The notes under the pieces are model-generated. The model did not search any database and was not told where the DNA came from. It saw nothing but the letters and a program-made list of their open reading frames with translations. This document shows positions 18,100 to 27,077 of a DNA stretch of 59,396 nucleotides, in pieces. Position 1 is the stretch's first letter; every line of letters starts with the position of its first letter. The stretch spans positions 1 to 59,396 of the forward strand of contig CANMHB010000018.1 in NCBI GenBank assembly GCA_947497485.1. The letters run 5' to 3'. The position numbers and the translations under genes were made by a program. This stretch comes from Flavobacteriales bacterium (lineage in GTDB: Bacteria; Bacteroidota; Bacteroidia; Flavobacteriales_D; Crocinitomicaceae).

Positions 18100-19182
18100 T
18101 CACCCCCCATACATCATCAAAAACGACTTCAGAAACGGATCCAGATCACCATCCATAACGGCGTCAACATTTCCCGTTTCAGTTCCAGTTCGAACGTCTT
18201 TAACTAACTTGTATGGATGCATCACGTAATTACGAATTTGTGATCCCCATTCAATTTTTTTCTTCCCCGCTTCAATTTCACTTCGTTTTTCCATTCGCTC
18301 ACGCAATTCCAACTCATATAATTGAGAACGTAGCAATTGCATCGCTTTTTCCTTATTCGCAAGTTGTGAGCGTGACTCCGAGTTTTCGATGATAATTCCT
18401 GATGGAGCGTGACGCAAACGAACTGCCGTTTCAACTTTGTTTACGTTCTGACCTCCTGCCCCACCCGATCTGAAAGTTTCCCAAGAAATGTCGGCGGGAT
18501 TGACATTGATTTCTATATTATCATCAACGAGCGGGTAAACATAAACCGAAACGAACGAAGTATGACGTTTCGCATTCGAATCAAAAGGCGAAATACGAAC
18601 CAAACGATGCACACCATTTTCTCCTTTCAAATAACCAAAAGCAAACTCTCCGTCAAATTCCAACGAAACAGTTTTTACGCCTGCCACATCGCCTTCTTGG
18701 AAGTTTAGCTCATTAATTTTATAACCTTTTTTCTGAGCCCACATCATATACATTCGCATCAACATAGATGCCCAATCACAACTTTCAGTTCCTCCTGCTC
18801 CGGCGGTTATTTGAATCACCGCACTCAATGAATCTTCCTCACTCGACAACATGTTTTTTAGCTCTAGTTCCTCGATGTCGTTTAAAACAGTTTGATACGC
18901 TTCATCCATTTCCTGTTCGGAGCTAACTCCTTCTTTTACAAACTCAAACATAACTTCAAGATCATCAACTGAGGATTTTACTTTATCAAAAGATTCGACC
19001 CAATATTTCAAGCCTCGAATGGTTTTCATTTGAGCCTCTGCCTTTTTCGGATCATCCCAAAAACTTGGATCCTGAGACTTTAATTCTTCTTCCTTCAATT
19101 CCAGTCGTTTTGCATCTATTTTAAGAAATGCTTGAATATCTATCACACGCTTTGCTAAATCTTTATATTGCTCAAATGTCAT
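18100..19182 (-). CDS. prfB: Peptide chain release factor 2
   Basis: RF2 recognises UAA and UGA stop codons and triggers peptide release on the ribosome. The 360 residues include the invariant catalytic loop [19 protein letters not shown] (~residues 236-254; the GGQ is diagnostic) and the N-terminal helical region. The start [15 protein letters not shown] is the usual RF2 beginning. In many bacteria the early coding region carries a CTT-TGA autoregulatory frameshift site. Here the equivalent stretch reads ctt aaa ata gat in one continuous frame, so the feedback frameshift is absent. The gene is divergent from gcvH, with 120 bases between the start codons. Confidence 0.97.
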   Translation of the reverse strand: MTFEQYKDLAKRVIDIQAFLKIDAKRLELKEEELKSQDPSFWDDPKKAEAQMKTIRGLKYWVESFDKVKSSVDDLEVMFEFVKEGVSSEQEMDEAYQTVLNDIEELELKNMLSSEEDSLSAVIQITAGAGGTESCDWASMLMRMYMMWAQKKGYKINELNFQEGDVAGVKTVSLEFDGEFAFGYLKGENGVHRLVRISPFDSNAKRHTSFVSVYVYPLVDDNIEINVNPADISWETFRSGGAGGQNVNKVETAVRLRHAPSGIIIENSESRSQLANKEKAMQLLRSQLYELELRERMEKRSEIEAGKKKIEWGSQIRNYVMHPYKLVKDVRTGTETGNVDAVMDGDLDPFLKSFLMMYGG

Positions 19183-19186
19183 CTTG

Positions 19187-19194
19187 CAAAGTTA
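19187..19194 (-). promoter_or_regulatory. -7 box of prfB, nearly touching the start codon
   Basis: The minus strand reads TAACTTTG, then four bases (CAAG), then the prfB ATG. Transcription from such a box usually starts a few bases downstream, so the mRNA would be leaderless or almost so. Confidence 0.55.
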
Positions 19195-19277
19195 GAAAAA
19201 GTAAAGGTTAATTGTGAATGGATAATTAAATTAGCAACTAAGCATTCAATAATTAGCAATTCTAAAGCTGAAATTAT

Positions 19278-19285
19278 TACATTTG
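19278..19285 (+). promoter_or_regulatory. Probable -7 box of gcvH
   Basis: TACATTTG matches TAnnTTTG and lies 17 bases before the gcvH ATG. A weak TTAG occurs about 21 bases further upstream. Confidence 0.45.
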
Positions 19286-19302
19286 CACAAAACAAGATTG
19301 AT

Positions 19303-19680
19303 ATGAATATTCCTGCAGAATTAAAGTACACAAAAGATCACGAATGGGTGAAAATTGAGGGAGATGTTGCAACAGTCGGAATTACCGAGTTTGCTCAAAG
19401 TGAATTAGGCGACATCGTTTATGTTGAAATTGAAACTGTGGGAGAAACAATCGATCAAGAGGAAGTATTTGGATCAGTTGAAGCTGTTAAGACCGTTTCT
19501 GATTTATTTATGCCGTTGTCAGGTGAAATTATAGAGTTTAACGAAAACTTGGAATCTAATCCGGAATTAGTTAATAGTGACCCTTACGGAGAAGGTTGGA
19601 TGATTAAAGTTAAAATCTCAGATTCTTCTCAGGTTGATAGTCTGCTAGATGCAGATGCATACAAAGGTTTGATTCACTAA
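19303..19680 (+). CDS. gcvH: Glycine cleavage system H protein
   Basis: GcvH carries the methylamine group on a lipoyl-lysine between the P, T and L proteins of the glycine cleavage system. I start at the ATG at 19303 ([20 protein letters not shown]), which gives 125 residues, the normal family length. A longer upstream frame is not typical of the family. The lipoylation motif is [11 protein letters not shown], in which the Lys is the attachment site (about residue 63). The other glycine cleavage genes are not in this window, so the gene stands apart from its partners. Confidence 0.96.
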   Translation: MNIPAELKYTKDHEWVKIEGDVATVGITEFAQSELGDIVYVEIETVGETIDQEEVFGSVEAVKTVSDLFMPLSGEIIEFNENLESNPELVNSDPYGEGWMIKVKISDSSQVDSLLDADAYKGLIH

Positions 19681-19723
19681 TATTCCCAGTATCTATTGAT
19701 TATCATTTGAGAGTGGTTTAAAT

Positions 19724-20500
19724 CTACCATTGCCAGCACTCTCTACAAAATTTCGCTTCTAATTCGTTTTCGAATTTATCAGAAAATTGAAAGAAAAAGT
19801 CAATTCCTGTTGCCTTTTCGACCTCATCGATTGTTTTGGCAAAGTTTATCAATGGCTCTGAGCTTCCCTTATTTGGCATGATGAATCCAATAGCTTTTGA
19901 ATGGTCCTTTTTAAAATCGAAAATTACTTTGTAGTAATAATCAGGAACACAAACTTCATTCGGACCAATCTTTTTTAAATTATTGTTCAAAATTGGACCT
20001 GTTACGATTAAAACAGAATCATACAATACAGCCCAGTCGCGCACTTTTTCCTCTAATTTTTTCCAAATTCCTCTATTAAATGAAGGAACTTGAGGGCTCA
20101 TGTTACTGAAGAAAAACGATTCTTTCATGACTGTTTCAGACCACTTCATATCAGCCGCAGGAGCAAGATGACCACGATCAAAACCGGATTTGGAATAATC
20201 TGCAATGGTTGCTGAACCCGTATGCACAAATGGGTCTACAATAAATTTATTTCCTCGTTCTTCAACTCCCTCTGTTTCCTTTTTCGTTAACGTATATGCC
20301 ACCCATTTTGCTTGCTCGCAATTTTCTTCATATACCAAAGAATAACCTGTGTGAAGGATAACATTTTCATCGTCGTTAATTTTTGGGAATTCAAGATGTT
20401 TTGAATTAGCTGAAAAAAAATGAGGTTCTTCATGTTGATTTTGCGAAATCGATTTGAATGTCAAAATCAAACTGAATAATATTATAGATCCTTTAATCAT
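19724..20500 (-). CDS. Secreted DNA/RNA non-specific endonuclease
   Basis: This 258-residue protein belongs to the NUC1 (Serratia-type) nuclease family. It has an N-terminal signal peptide (MIKGSIILFSLILTFKSISQ). The catalytic signature is DRGHLAPAADMKWS around residues 108-121, where the His acts as the general base, and a downstream Asn-rich segment (SNMSPQVPSFNRGIWKKLE) provides the metal-binding Asn. The reaction is Mg-dependent cleavage of DNA and RNA. Secretion to the periplasm or outside suggests nutrient scavenging or extracellular DNA turnover. No immunity gene is visible next to it. Confidence 0.93.
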   Translation of the reverse strand: MIKGSIILFSLILTFKSISQNQHEEPHFFSANSKHLEFPKINDDENVILHTGYSLVYEENCEQAKWVAYTLTKKETEGVEERGNKFIVDPFVHTGSATIADYSKSGFDRGHLAPAADMKWSETVMKESFFFSNMSPQVPSFNRGIWKKLEEKVRDWAVLYDSVLIVTGPILNNNLKKIGPNEVCVPDYYYKVIFDFKKDHSKAIGFIMPNKGSSEPLINFAKTIDEVEKATGIDFFFQFSDKFENELEAKFCRECWQW

Positions 20501-20551
20501 GACCTTTTTGAACGAAGTTACAATTAATTGAGTTATAGACGCATGGTATCA

Positions 20552-20636
20552 CCCTTTCAGGGTTAAATTAGCTTACTTTTTTAAGGTTATTAATGATTTT
20601 CACTCCTTCGGAGTTGCAATCAATCAAATTGAAATC
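20552..20636 (+). repeat. REP-like repeat, copy 1 (3' side of the transposase gene)
   Basis: This ~85-base element begins CCCTTTCAGGG (a small hairpin), continues through ttaaattagcttac, and carries a second hairpin ACTCCTTCGGAGT before ttgcaatcaatcaaattg. The same sequence recurs at 21221-21306 in the same orientation with about a dozen differences. Together the two copies bracket the tyrosine transposase gene. Confidence 0.8.
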
Positions 20637-20650
20637 GCGAAGGGATGAAA

Positions 20651-21124
20651 TTATTGCTTCTGCCCTGCAATTAAATCAAAAACATACTCTGGTTTATAGT
20701 CAACATAAAATTGCTCCAGAAAATCCAAATATTCTTTTTGAAATGTCTTCCTTGCGTGATGCGCTTCTTGATTTTCAATGTATCGATATACTCGTTCTAA
20801 TTCAGAATAGGAATAAGAGAAAACACCATAGCCCTCCTGCCACTGGAATTTACCTTTAACCCATCCATTATCATTAATAAATTTCGAAGAATTATTTTTG
20901 ATATCGCGAACCAAATCTGAAATAGCCATTGAAGGTTTTATTCCAATCAAACAATGTACATGATCCTCTACACCATTTACAATGATCGTTTTCTGACCTT
21001 TTTCGTTTATAATTCCTGCCATATATTTAAATACGTGCTCACGAAAATCTTTTCGTAAAAGACGTTCTCTGAATTTTACTGAAAATACAACTTGTATTAA
21101 TACTTGACTATATGTCCCTGCCAT
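20651..21124 (-). CDS. REP-associated (IS200-like) Y1 transposase
   Basis: This 157-residue protein starts MAGTYSQVLIQVVFSVKFRE and has the HUH metal-binding motif as DHVHCLIG (about residues 57-64). The catalytic Tyr is in the helix RVYRYIENQEAHH (about residues 110-122). This is the Y1_Tnp fold, which nicks and rejoins single-stranded DNA at hairpins. Length and motifs fit stand-alone RAYT proteins as well as IS200 transposases. The flanking hairpin repeats favour RAYT, which act on REP sequences in trans. The frame is intact and shows no obvious decay, so activity is possible. Confidence 0.9.
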   Translation of the reverse strand: MAGTYSQVLIQVVFSVKFRERLLRKDFREHVFKYMAGIINEKGQKTIIVNGVEDHVHCLIGIKPSMAISDLVRDIKNNSSKFINDNGWVKGKFQWQEGYGVFSYSYSELERVYRYIENQEAHHARKTFQKEYLDFLEQFYVDYKPEYVFDLIAGQKQ

Positions 21125-21220
21125 GTTTGAATAGTTTTCTATTTAAGTTAGTGAAAAAGAGCGTTTGGAACAATAGGAAGAACAAAAATTAATTTGTCGC
21201 ATAGGTAATTTTAAACTTCT

Positions 21221-21306
21221 CCCTTTCAGGGTTGAATTAGCTTACCTTGTCTAAATTTTTTAATGATTTTCAATCCTTTGGAGTTGCAATCAATCATATT
21301 GAAATC
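21221..21306 (+). repeat. REP-like repeat, copy 2 (5' side of the transposase gene)
   Basis: This second copy of the ~85-base repeat begins CCCTTTCAGGG, followed by ttgaattagcttacc, and has the weaker hairpin ATCCTTTGGAGT at 21273-21284. It is in the same orientation as copy 1. The first hairpin is identical in both copies. The second is perfect in copy 1 and partly eroded here. Confidence 0.8.
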
Positions 21307-21311
21307 CAGAA

Positions 21312-21345
21312 ACAAAAAATCCCACTCAATAATTTAAGTGGGATT
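21312..21345 (-). terminator. Rho-independent terminator of gyrB
   Basis: On the minus strand AATCCCACT and AGTGGGATT form a perfect 9-bp stem with a 10-base loop followed by a T run, 20 bases after the gyrB stop codon. Confidence 0.85.
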
Positions 21346-21365
21346 CGAAATAAAAATAGGAGTTT

Positions 21366-23324
<1,959 letters not shown>

Positions 23325-23357
23325 TTAATTAACTTTCAATACGTTTTGAAAGCGGAC

Positions 23358-23365
23358 CAAAAATA
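23358..23365 (-). promoter_or_regulatory. Probable -7 box of gyrB
   Basis: The minus strand reads TATTTTTG (TAnnTTTG) 39 bases before the gyrB ATG. No clear -33 TTTG at the expected distance was found. Confidence 0.4.
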
Positions 23366-23441
23366 AGAAAAACAAAGGGATTTTAACGCTCCGAAAGACA
23401 GCTGAAAGCCTTAAATTATCAACAAAATTTCAACTTATCAA

Positions 23442-23978
23442 CTATTTTTCAATCCATTCAATGATTGAAGCGTCATCTGGCTGTGTTCGAGGGGAAATTA
23501 CTTTTTCCAACTCGCCATTTTCGTTCAATAAATACTTTTGAAAATTCCATTGAACTTCATTATCCTCCAAACCATTTTGGTCTTTTGAAGTCAAAAATTT
23601 ATAAACTTCGTGCATGTCTTTTCCTTTCACTGAAATTTTAGACATCATTGGAAAAGTTACGCCATAGTTTTTCTGACAAAAAGTTGCAATTTCTTCATTC
23701 GAACCTGGTTCTTGACCCATGAAATTATTTGCAGGAAAACCAATAATGATAAAGTTTTTTTCACTGTATTTTTTATACAAAGCCTCTAATTTTTCATATT
23801 GCGGCGTCAAACCACATTTCGAAGCGGTATTTACAACCATTACTTTTTTGCCTTTCAATGTAGAGAAATCAAAATCGTTTCCTTCAAGGTCTTTTACTAT
23901 AAATTGATGAATGGATTGTTTTTGCATAGTTGCCGAAAATAAAATGATTAATAAAGATAAAAATGCTAGTTTTTTCAT
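23442..23978 (-). CDS. Glutathione peroxidase (thiol peroxidase, Cys type)
   Basis: This protein reduces hydroperoxides with thiol donors. I place the start at the ATG at 23976-23978 (MKKLAFLSLLIILFSATMQ), giving 178 residues with a probable signal peptide or membrane anchor. The longer upstream frame has no family support. The catalytic tetrad is visible: Cys in NTASKCGLTPQY (~residue 53), Gln in NNFMGQEPGSNEE, and Trp-Asn in VQWNFQKYLL. The active-site residue is Cys rather than selenocysteine. It is divergent from the OmpA-like gene. An export signal suggests periplasmic oxidative defence, and thioredoxin may be the real donor, as in most bacterial members. Confidence 0.93.
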   Translation of the reverse strand: MKKLAFLSLLIILFSATMQKQSIHQFIVKDLEGNDFDFSTLKGKKVMVVNTASKCGLTPQYEKLEALYKKYSEKNFIIIGFPANNFMGQEPGSNEEIATFCQKNYGVTFPMMSKISVKGKDMHEVYKFLTSKDQNGLEDNEVQWNFQKYLLNENGELEKVISPRTQPDDASIIEWIEK

Positions 23979-24060
23979 AATTGAATTTTTAGTGAAACAA
24001 ATTACGTAAAAATAAGTTCTTAAATGGAACATTTTTTATCATAAAACGAATAAATTTAAT

Positions 24061-24921
24061 GTGAGGAAAATTTTTGCTTTTACGGTTTTGATATTATTTT
24101 CAGCTAAACTAAATGCCCAATTCAAGTTTAGCGGTCAATGGCAAGGTATTTACCTCAAAAACGACTCTATTTGGCAAAATGGTCAACCCATTTATTTTGA
24201 CTTTGAGATCATCAATAATTTATTAGATGGAAAGTGTCGAACAGAAAAATACAACACGAATGACTTTCAAGTTTTCAAATTGGGTGGTAAATTGGAAAAT
24301 AAAAAAACGCTGACAATCAATCAAAAAAGCATCACCAAGGGATCTTCAAAATCGACTGGTTCTTGTTTTCTGAACTTCAAAATGGAATACAATTTCACTA
24401 CCGGATATTTGGAAGGAACCTACGACTCCAAATGCCCCGAAGAGAAAGGGAAACTAATTCTCTACAAATCAAAATTTGATTTCAATGAAAAACCGGATCC
24501 TTTACAAGATCATTCGTGGTTTGATTGGTTCGTAAACGACTTAAAAGAAGGCCTCTCTTCGCCTGAGCAACGCTTAATTGAACTACGAAATTTCAAATTC
24601 GATCCCATTTATTTTGATTACGACAAATACGAAATCAAGGCCGAATACCAAGATTACCTGCGCAAGATGATTAAAATGGTAAAGAGCCATTCCGATTTAC
24701 GCATTAAAATCACAGGCCACACAGATGCTGATGGTTCAGACAAATACAACGAAAAACTATCTCAAAACAGAGCCAAAGCACTCATTCGCTTTTTCGAAGA
24801 AAACGGACTGGAAAAATCACGCGTCGTAATCGATTTCAAAGGTGAAAAACAACCCGTTGATTCCAATAAAACACCGGCAGGGAAACAAAAAAACCGCAGG
24901 GTGGATTTTGCTTTTATATGA
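24061..24921 (+). CDS. OmpA-family peptidoglycan-associated protein
   Basis: The start codon is GTG at 24061 (MRKIFAFTVLILFSAKLNAQ), which gives a clean signal peptide. The 286 residues have a beta-rich N-terminal half with no recognised domain and a C-terminal OmpA-like domain from about residue 180. The domain shows IYFDYDKYEIK, the peptidoglycan-binding signature ITGHTDADGSDKYNEKLSQN, and a final NRRVDFAFI. Proteins of this type link the outer membrane to peptidoglycan. No lipobox is present, so it is probably periplasmic or held by its N-terminal half. The final Arg pair fits the family. Confidence 0.85.
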   Translation: MRKIFAFTVLILFSAKLNAQFKFSGQWQGIYLKNDSIWQNGQPIYFDFEIINNLLDGKCRTEKYNTNDFQVFKLGGKLENKKTLTINQKSITKGSSKSTGSCFLNFKMEYNFTTGYLEGTYDSKCPEEKGKLILYKSKFDFNEKPDPLQDHSWFDWFVNDLKEGLSSPEQRLIELRNFKFDPIYFDYDKYEIKAEYQDYLRKMIKMVKSHSDLRIKITGHTDADGSDKYNEKLSQNRAKALIRFFEENGLEKSRVVIDFKGEKQPVDSNKTPAGKQKNRRVDFAFI

Positions 24922-24928
24922 AACGAGA

Positions 24929-24987
24929 TGAAAATTGAGAAATAACAGTTTAGAGTTGAAAGATTAGAACTGAAAATTGAGAGATAA
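24929..24987 (+). repeat. 17-base direct repeat in a gene gap
   Basis: tgaaaattgagaaataa (24929-24945) recurs as tgaaaattgagagataa (24971-24987) with one change, 42 bases apart. The rest of 24922-25089 is purine-rich on one side and pyrimidine-rich (ctctccactttt) on the other. I see no gene there. Confidence 0.5.
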
Positions 24988-25089
24988 GTTGAAACAGAAA
25001 AAGTTGTAAACCTAAAAACAATCTCTTTTATAATATAAACTCTCCACTTTTAACTTTCCACTCTCCTCTCTCCACCAAAAGATTAAGTT

Positions 25090-25356
25090 TTAAAACTGTT
25101 TAATCAAACTGTAGTATTCTATGCTTTTACTCAATTTGTAAAACGGAAGTTCTTGCATCAATTCTTTTGCTTTGTCTTCGTCAATATCCTTGAAGATCAA
25201 AACTGCACCGTTTTTGGCTTGTCTTAAAAATAAACTTTCTAAAAATCCTTCTGCTTTCCATTTTGCAACAACTTCTTGCTCGTGTTTCAATATTTCTTGA
25301 AAATTAGCAGGAAGATTCTCCATGTCTAATGTTAAAATTGCTTGAATTCTGTTCAT
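25090..25356 (-). CDS. Muconolactone isomerase/YCII-like small protein
   Basis: This 88-residue protein (MNRIQAILTLDMENLPANF to SIEYYSLIKQF) has the ferredoxin-like fold pattern of the muconolactone delta-isomerase-like and YCII-like families. These typically show an N-terminal beta strand, a helix with EQEVVAKWKAEGFLESLFLR, then GAVLIFKDIDEDKAKELMQE, then PFYKLSKSIEYYSL. Such proteins in Bacteroidota usually have no assigned reaction. A catabolic muconolactone role is unlikely because no pathway genes are nearby. The gene stands alone next to a region of gene remnants. Confidence 0.7.
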   Translation of the reverse strand: MNRIQAILTLDMENLPANFQEILKHEQEVVAKWKAEGFLESLFLRQAKNGAVLIFKDIDEDKAKELMQELPFYKLSKSIEYYSLIKQF

Positions 25357-25435
25357 GAGTTTGTGTTTAGTAGGATTGATATATGACTATGGAATCCTTA
25401 AATGTAAATTGAGTTTATGAATAATTGTAAAGTTC

Positions 25436-25519
25436 TTAATATTTGGGTTCAAGAGTTAATCCTCTTTTTACCGCTTCTAACCCTATTCCAGCCGAGGCTC
25501 CTATGATTGTTATATTCAT
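25436..25519 (-). pseudogene. Truncated NAD(P)-binding (SDR/NmrA-type) gene start
   Basis: From ATG at 25517-25519 the minus strand reads MNITIIGASAGIGLEAVKRG, then LTLEPKY and a stop. The first ~21 residues are a textbook Rossmann start (GASAGIG) of NAD(P)H-binding oxidoreductases, which normally run over 200 residues. The frame then leaves the family pattern and stops at 27 residues. This is best read as the 5' remnant of a gene lost by deletion or insertion. Confidence 0.6.
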
Positions 25520-25565
25520 TTTGTTTTTTTGTTGATTTTGAGGTTGAGCTGACGGTTAATGGTTT

Positions 25566-25645
25566 GCGTGAAGGCACTCACTGTTCTCTTAATTGGTGCA
25601 TATCTATACTTAGTAAATATTTAATAAAAAATGGTGCTTACACGC
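25566..25645. repeat. attC-like imperfect palindrome
   Basis: GCGTGAAGGCAC (25566-25577) and GTGCTTACACGC (25634-25645) pair over 12 positions with one mismatch and one G-T, around a 56-base AT-rich middle. Read on the minus strand the ends are CCATAACAGCGTGTAAGCAC and GCAAACCATTAACC, which resemble integron-cassette recombination sites I recall from Bacteroidota chromosomes. It lies immediately 3' of the FISUMP gene. Apart from this and the truncated gene, 25357-25663 holds nothing I can identify. Confidence 0.35.
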
Positions 25646-25663
25646 TGTTATGGTTTGTTAATT

Positions 25664-26320
25664 TCATTCTCTTAAAAGTCTTAACGCAAAAAAACTATTT
25701 TTGGATGCACTTTTAATTTCGACACAGCAATCATTAATGTTAAAAAAATATGCGCCATCCTCGTTAAATTCATTGTAACACCACCAGAAAGCCATTACTG
25801 AACCATAATTAAAGCCATTCATTCCTCTGCCACCACTTGGTATGGCCTTGAATAAATTAACTTCATTGTCAGTATTCCAATAAATTCCACTCCATTGAGA
25901 TTTTATTATTAGTTTTTCCCTGAGATCTATTGATCTGAAAACCTTATGTAAACCATTTTTTCCCTCCAAAGAAAAGACCTCTTCATTAGGAGTTAAGTAT
26001 TTAATAAGAATTTCAAAATCATTTATATTTGGGATTTTCCAACCTATTGGAGCCAAACCTCTTTTATCATTAATTGCATACCAATTGTACAAATATCCTT
26101 TCGATTCACCATTTTCGGGATCATGGTCATAAAAACAATACCCAGGTTCCTTATTAACCATTGCTAGCTCCCATTCTTCTTCTGACTTGATGTATTGGAG
26201 CTCATCCCCGTTTCTAAACTTGGTAGTTTTTAAATTAGAAGTCATCCAGATTTGATTACCAATAATTAGTTCATTGTTATTCACTTCATTTCTTCTAAAT
26301 ATTCTTTCTAGAATGTTCAT
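25664..26320 (-). CDS. FISUMP-domain protein
   Basis: This 218-residue protein carries the Fibrobacter succinogenes major paralogous (FISUMP) domain. Its typical strands are NELIIGNQIWMTSNLKTTKF, GYLYNWYAINDKRGLAPIGW, KIPNINDFEILIKYL, GGRGMNGF and a final FFALRLLRE. No clear signal peptide is present; the N-terminus is MNILERIFRRNE, unlike most secreted FISUMP proteins. The function of the domain is unknown. FISUMP genes are frequent, often solitary and variable in Bacteroidota. The neighbouring palindrome and gene fragments suggest that it arrived as a mobile cassette or lies in a turnover spot. Confidence 0.8.
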   Translation of the reverse strand: MNILERIFRRNEVNNNELIIGNQIWMTSNLKTTKFRNGDELQYIKSEEEWELAMVNKEPGYCFYDHDPENGESKGYLYNWYAINDKRGLAPIGWKIPNINDFEILIKYLTPNEEVFSLEGKNGLHKVFRSIDLREKLIIKSQWSGIYWNTDNEVNLFKAIPSGGRGMNGFNYGSVMAFWWCYNEFNEDGAYFFNINDCCVEIKSASKNSFFALRLLRE

Positions 26321-26500
26321 AGATTTAAACCATCAGTTTTTCATTAATAAACCATAACTTAATTATAACCCCACAATTTATCTTAAGCTTATAAACCGAA
26401 TGTTCGCTTGCTCATTGTATGATTAATTAGCTAAGATAAAATATTAATCAAAAGGAAATTGTATTTTTTGGTGAATTTCTTGAGAGTGATGGGAGTAGCA

Positions 26501-26657
26501 TAATAATTGTATAAATTATGTTAAATTACGATTCTCTTCTACCGAAAAACGAGTAGAACAAATTAAAAAAGGTAATTCATGGGCTCAAGCAGCACAACAA
26601 TCTACACAAATAATTGCAGGATTACAAACAATAAATAACCAACGGGTCCCAACATGA
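26501..26657 (+). pseudogene. Possible coding fragment of unknown family
   Basis: An ATG-less plus-strand frame reads HNNCINYVKLRFSSTEKRV, then EQIKKGNSWAQAAQQSTQII, then AGLQTINNQRVPT and a stop. The composition (KKGNSWAQAAQQST) is more protein-like than chance AT-rich sequence. Its last 18 codons overlap the tail of the opposite ABA4-like gene, and no family is recognised. The call is tentative. The remainder of 26321-26601 is AT-rich and shows nothing else. Confidence 0.25.
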
Positions 26658-27024
26658 AAGTTAAAATAAAACAAGGAATTTGTAAAAAATGACTCATTCC
26701 AATTTCATTCGCTTGGGTTTTAATGTATATGCCCAACATCAAGTCAAATGCTAAATAATGAACCCAGCCCGCTAATAAATTTCGGGGATTTTTAAATAAG
26801 TTTATTACGCCCTCCAAAGAAGTAAAATTACCTTTTGGAAAAACTTCGTTTTTGATGTCTTTCGTTATGAAAAGAACGTAAATGTAAAACACAGAAAGCC
26901 CAACGACAATTCCATATTTTATTGCGGAATCTGCTAAATCCCAATTGGGTAAAAATATTAAAATAACCCAACCAATAGCGGCAACAACATTTACTAGTTT
27001 ATATAAGTTTGATAATGATTTCAT
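26602..27024 (-). CDS. ABA4-like membrane protein (DUF4281)
   Basis: This 140-residue protein has four predicted membrane segments. It carries the family signature LFKNPRNLLAGWVHYLAFDL, which is followed by a segment ending in GPVGYLLFVILQ. ABA4 of plants is needed for neoxanthin synthesis; bacterial relatives have no proven reaction, although a carotenoid or lipid role has been proposed. It lies 53 bases downstream of valS on the same strand, so read-through from valS is possible. The C-terminus VILQLFV is short for the family but complete. Confidence 0.8.
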   Translation of the reverse strand: MKSLSNLYKLVNVVAAIGWVILIFLPNWDLADSAIKYGIVVGLSVFYIYVLFITKDIKNEVFPKGNFTSLEGVINLFKNPRNLLAGWVHYLAFDLMLGIYIKTQANEIGMSHFLQIPCFILTFMLGPVGYLLFVILQLFV

Positions 27025-27077
27025 TAAAGTGAAAATTTTAAACAGTTTACAACCAACTTTTCGCTCTCAACTTTTCA

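Larger units (their letters stand above)
20552..21306. mobile_element. RAYT/REP element: transposase with flanking direct repeats
   Basis: The transposase gene at 20651-21124 sits between two direct copies of an ~85-base hairpin-bearing repeat, 14 bases from the 3' copy and 96 bases from the 5' copy. This is the layout expected of a REP-associated tyrosine transposase and its cognate repeats. The element lies between the nuclease gene and gyrB and interrupts neither. Confidence 0.7.

Noticed and set aside
18100..19182. Possible prfB start upstream with a frameshift
   Set aside because: The normal RF2 start is in frame and gives a full-length product; no slippery TGA site precedes it.
20593..20859. 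88-residue plus-strand ORF opposite the transposase
   Set aside because: Antisense shadow of the RAYT gene and its repeat; no family.
25507..25716. 69-residue plus-strand ORF near the palindrome
   Set aside because: It covers the palindrome and the 3' end of the FISUMP gene on the other strand and shows no recognisable domain.
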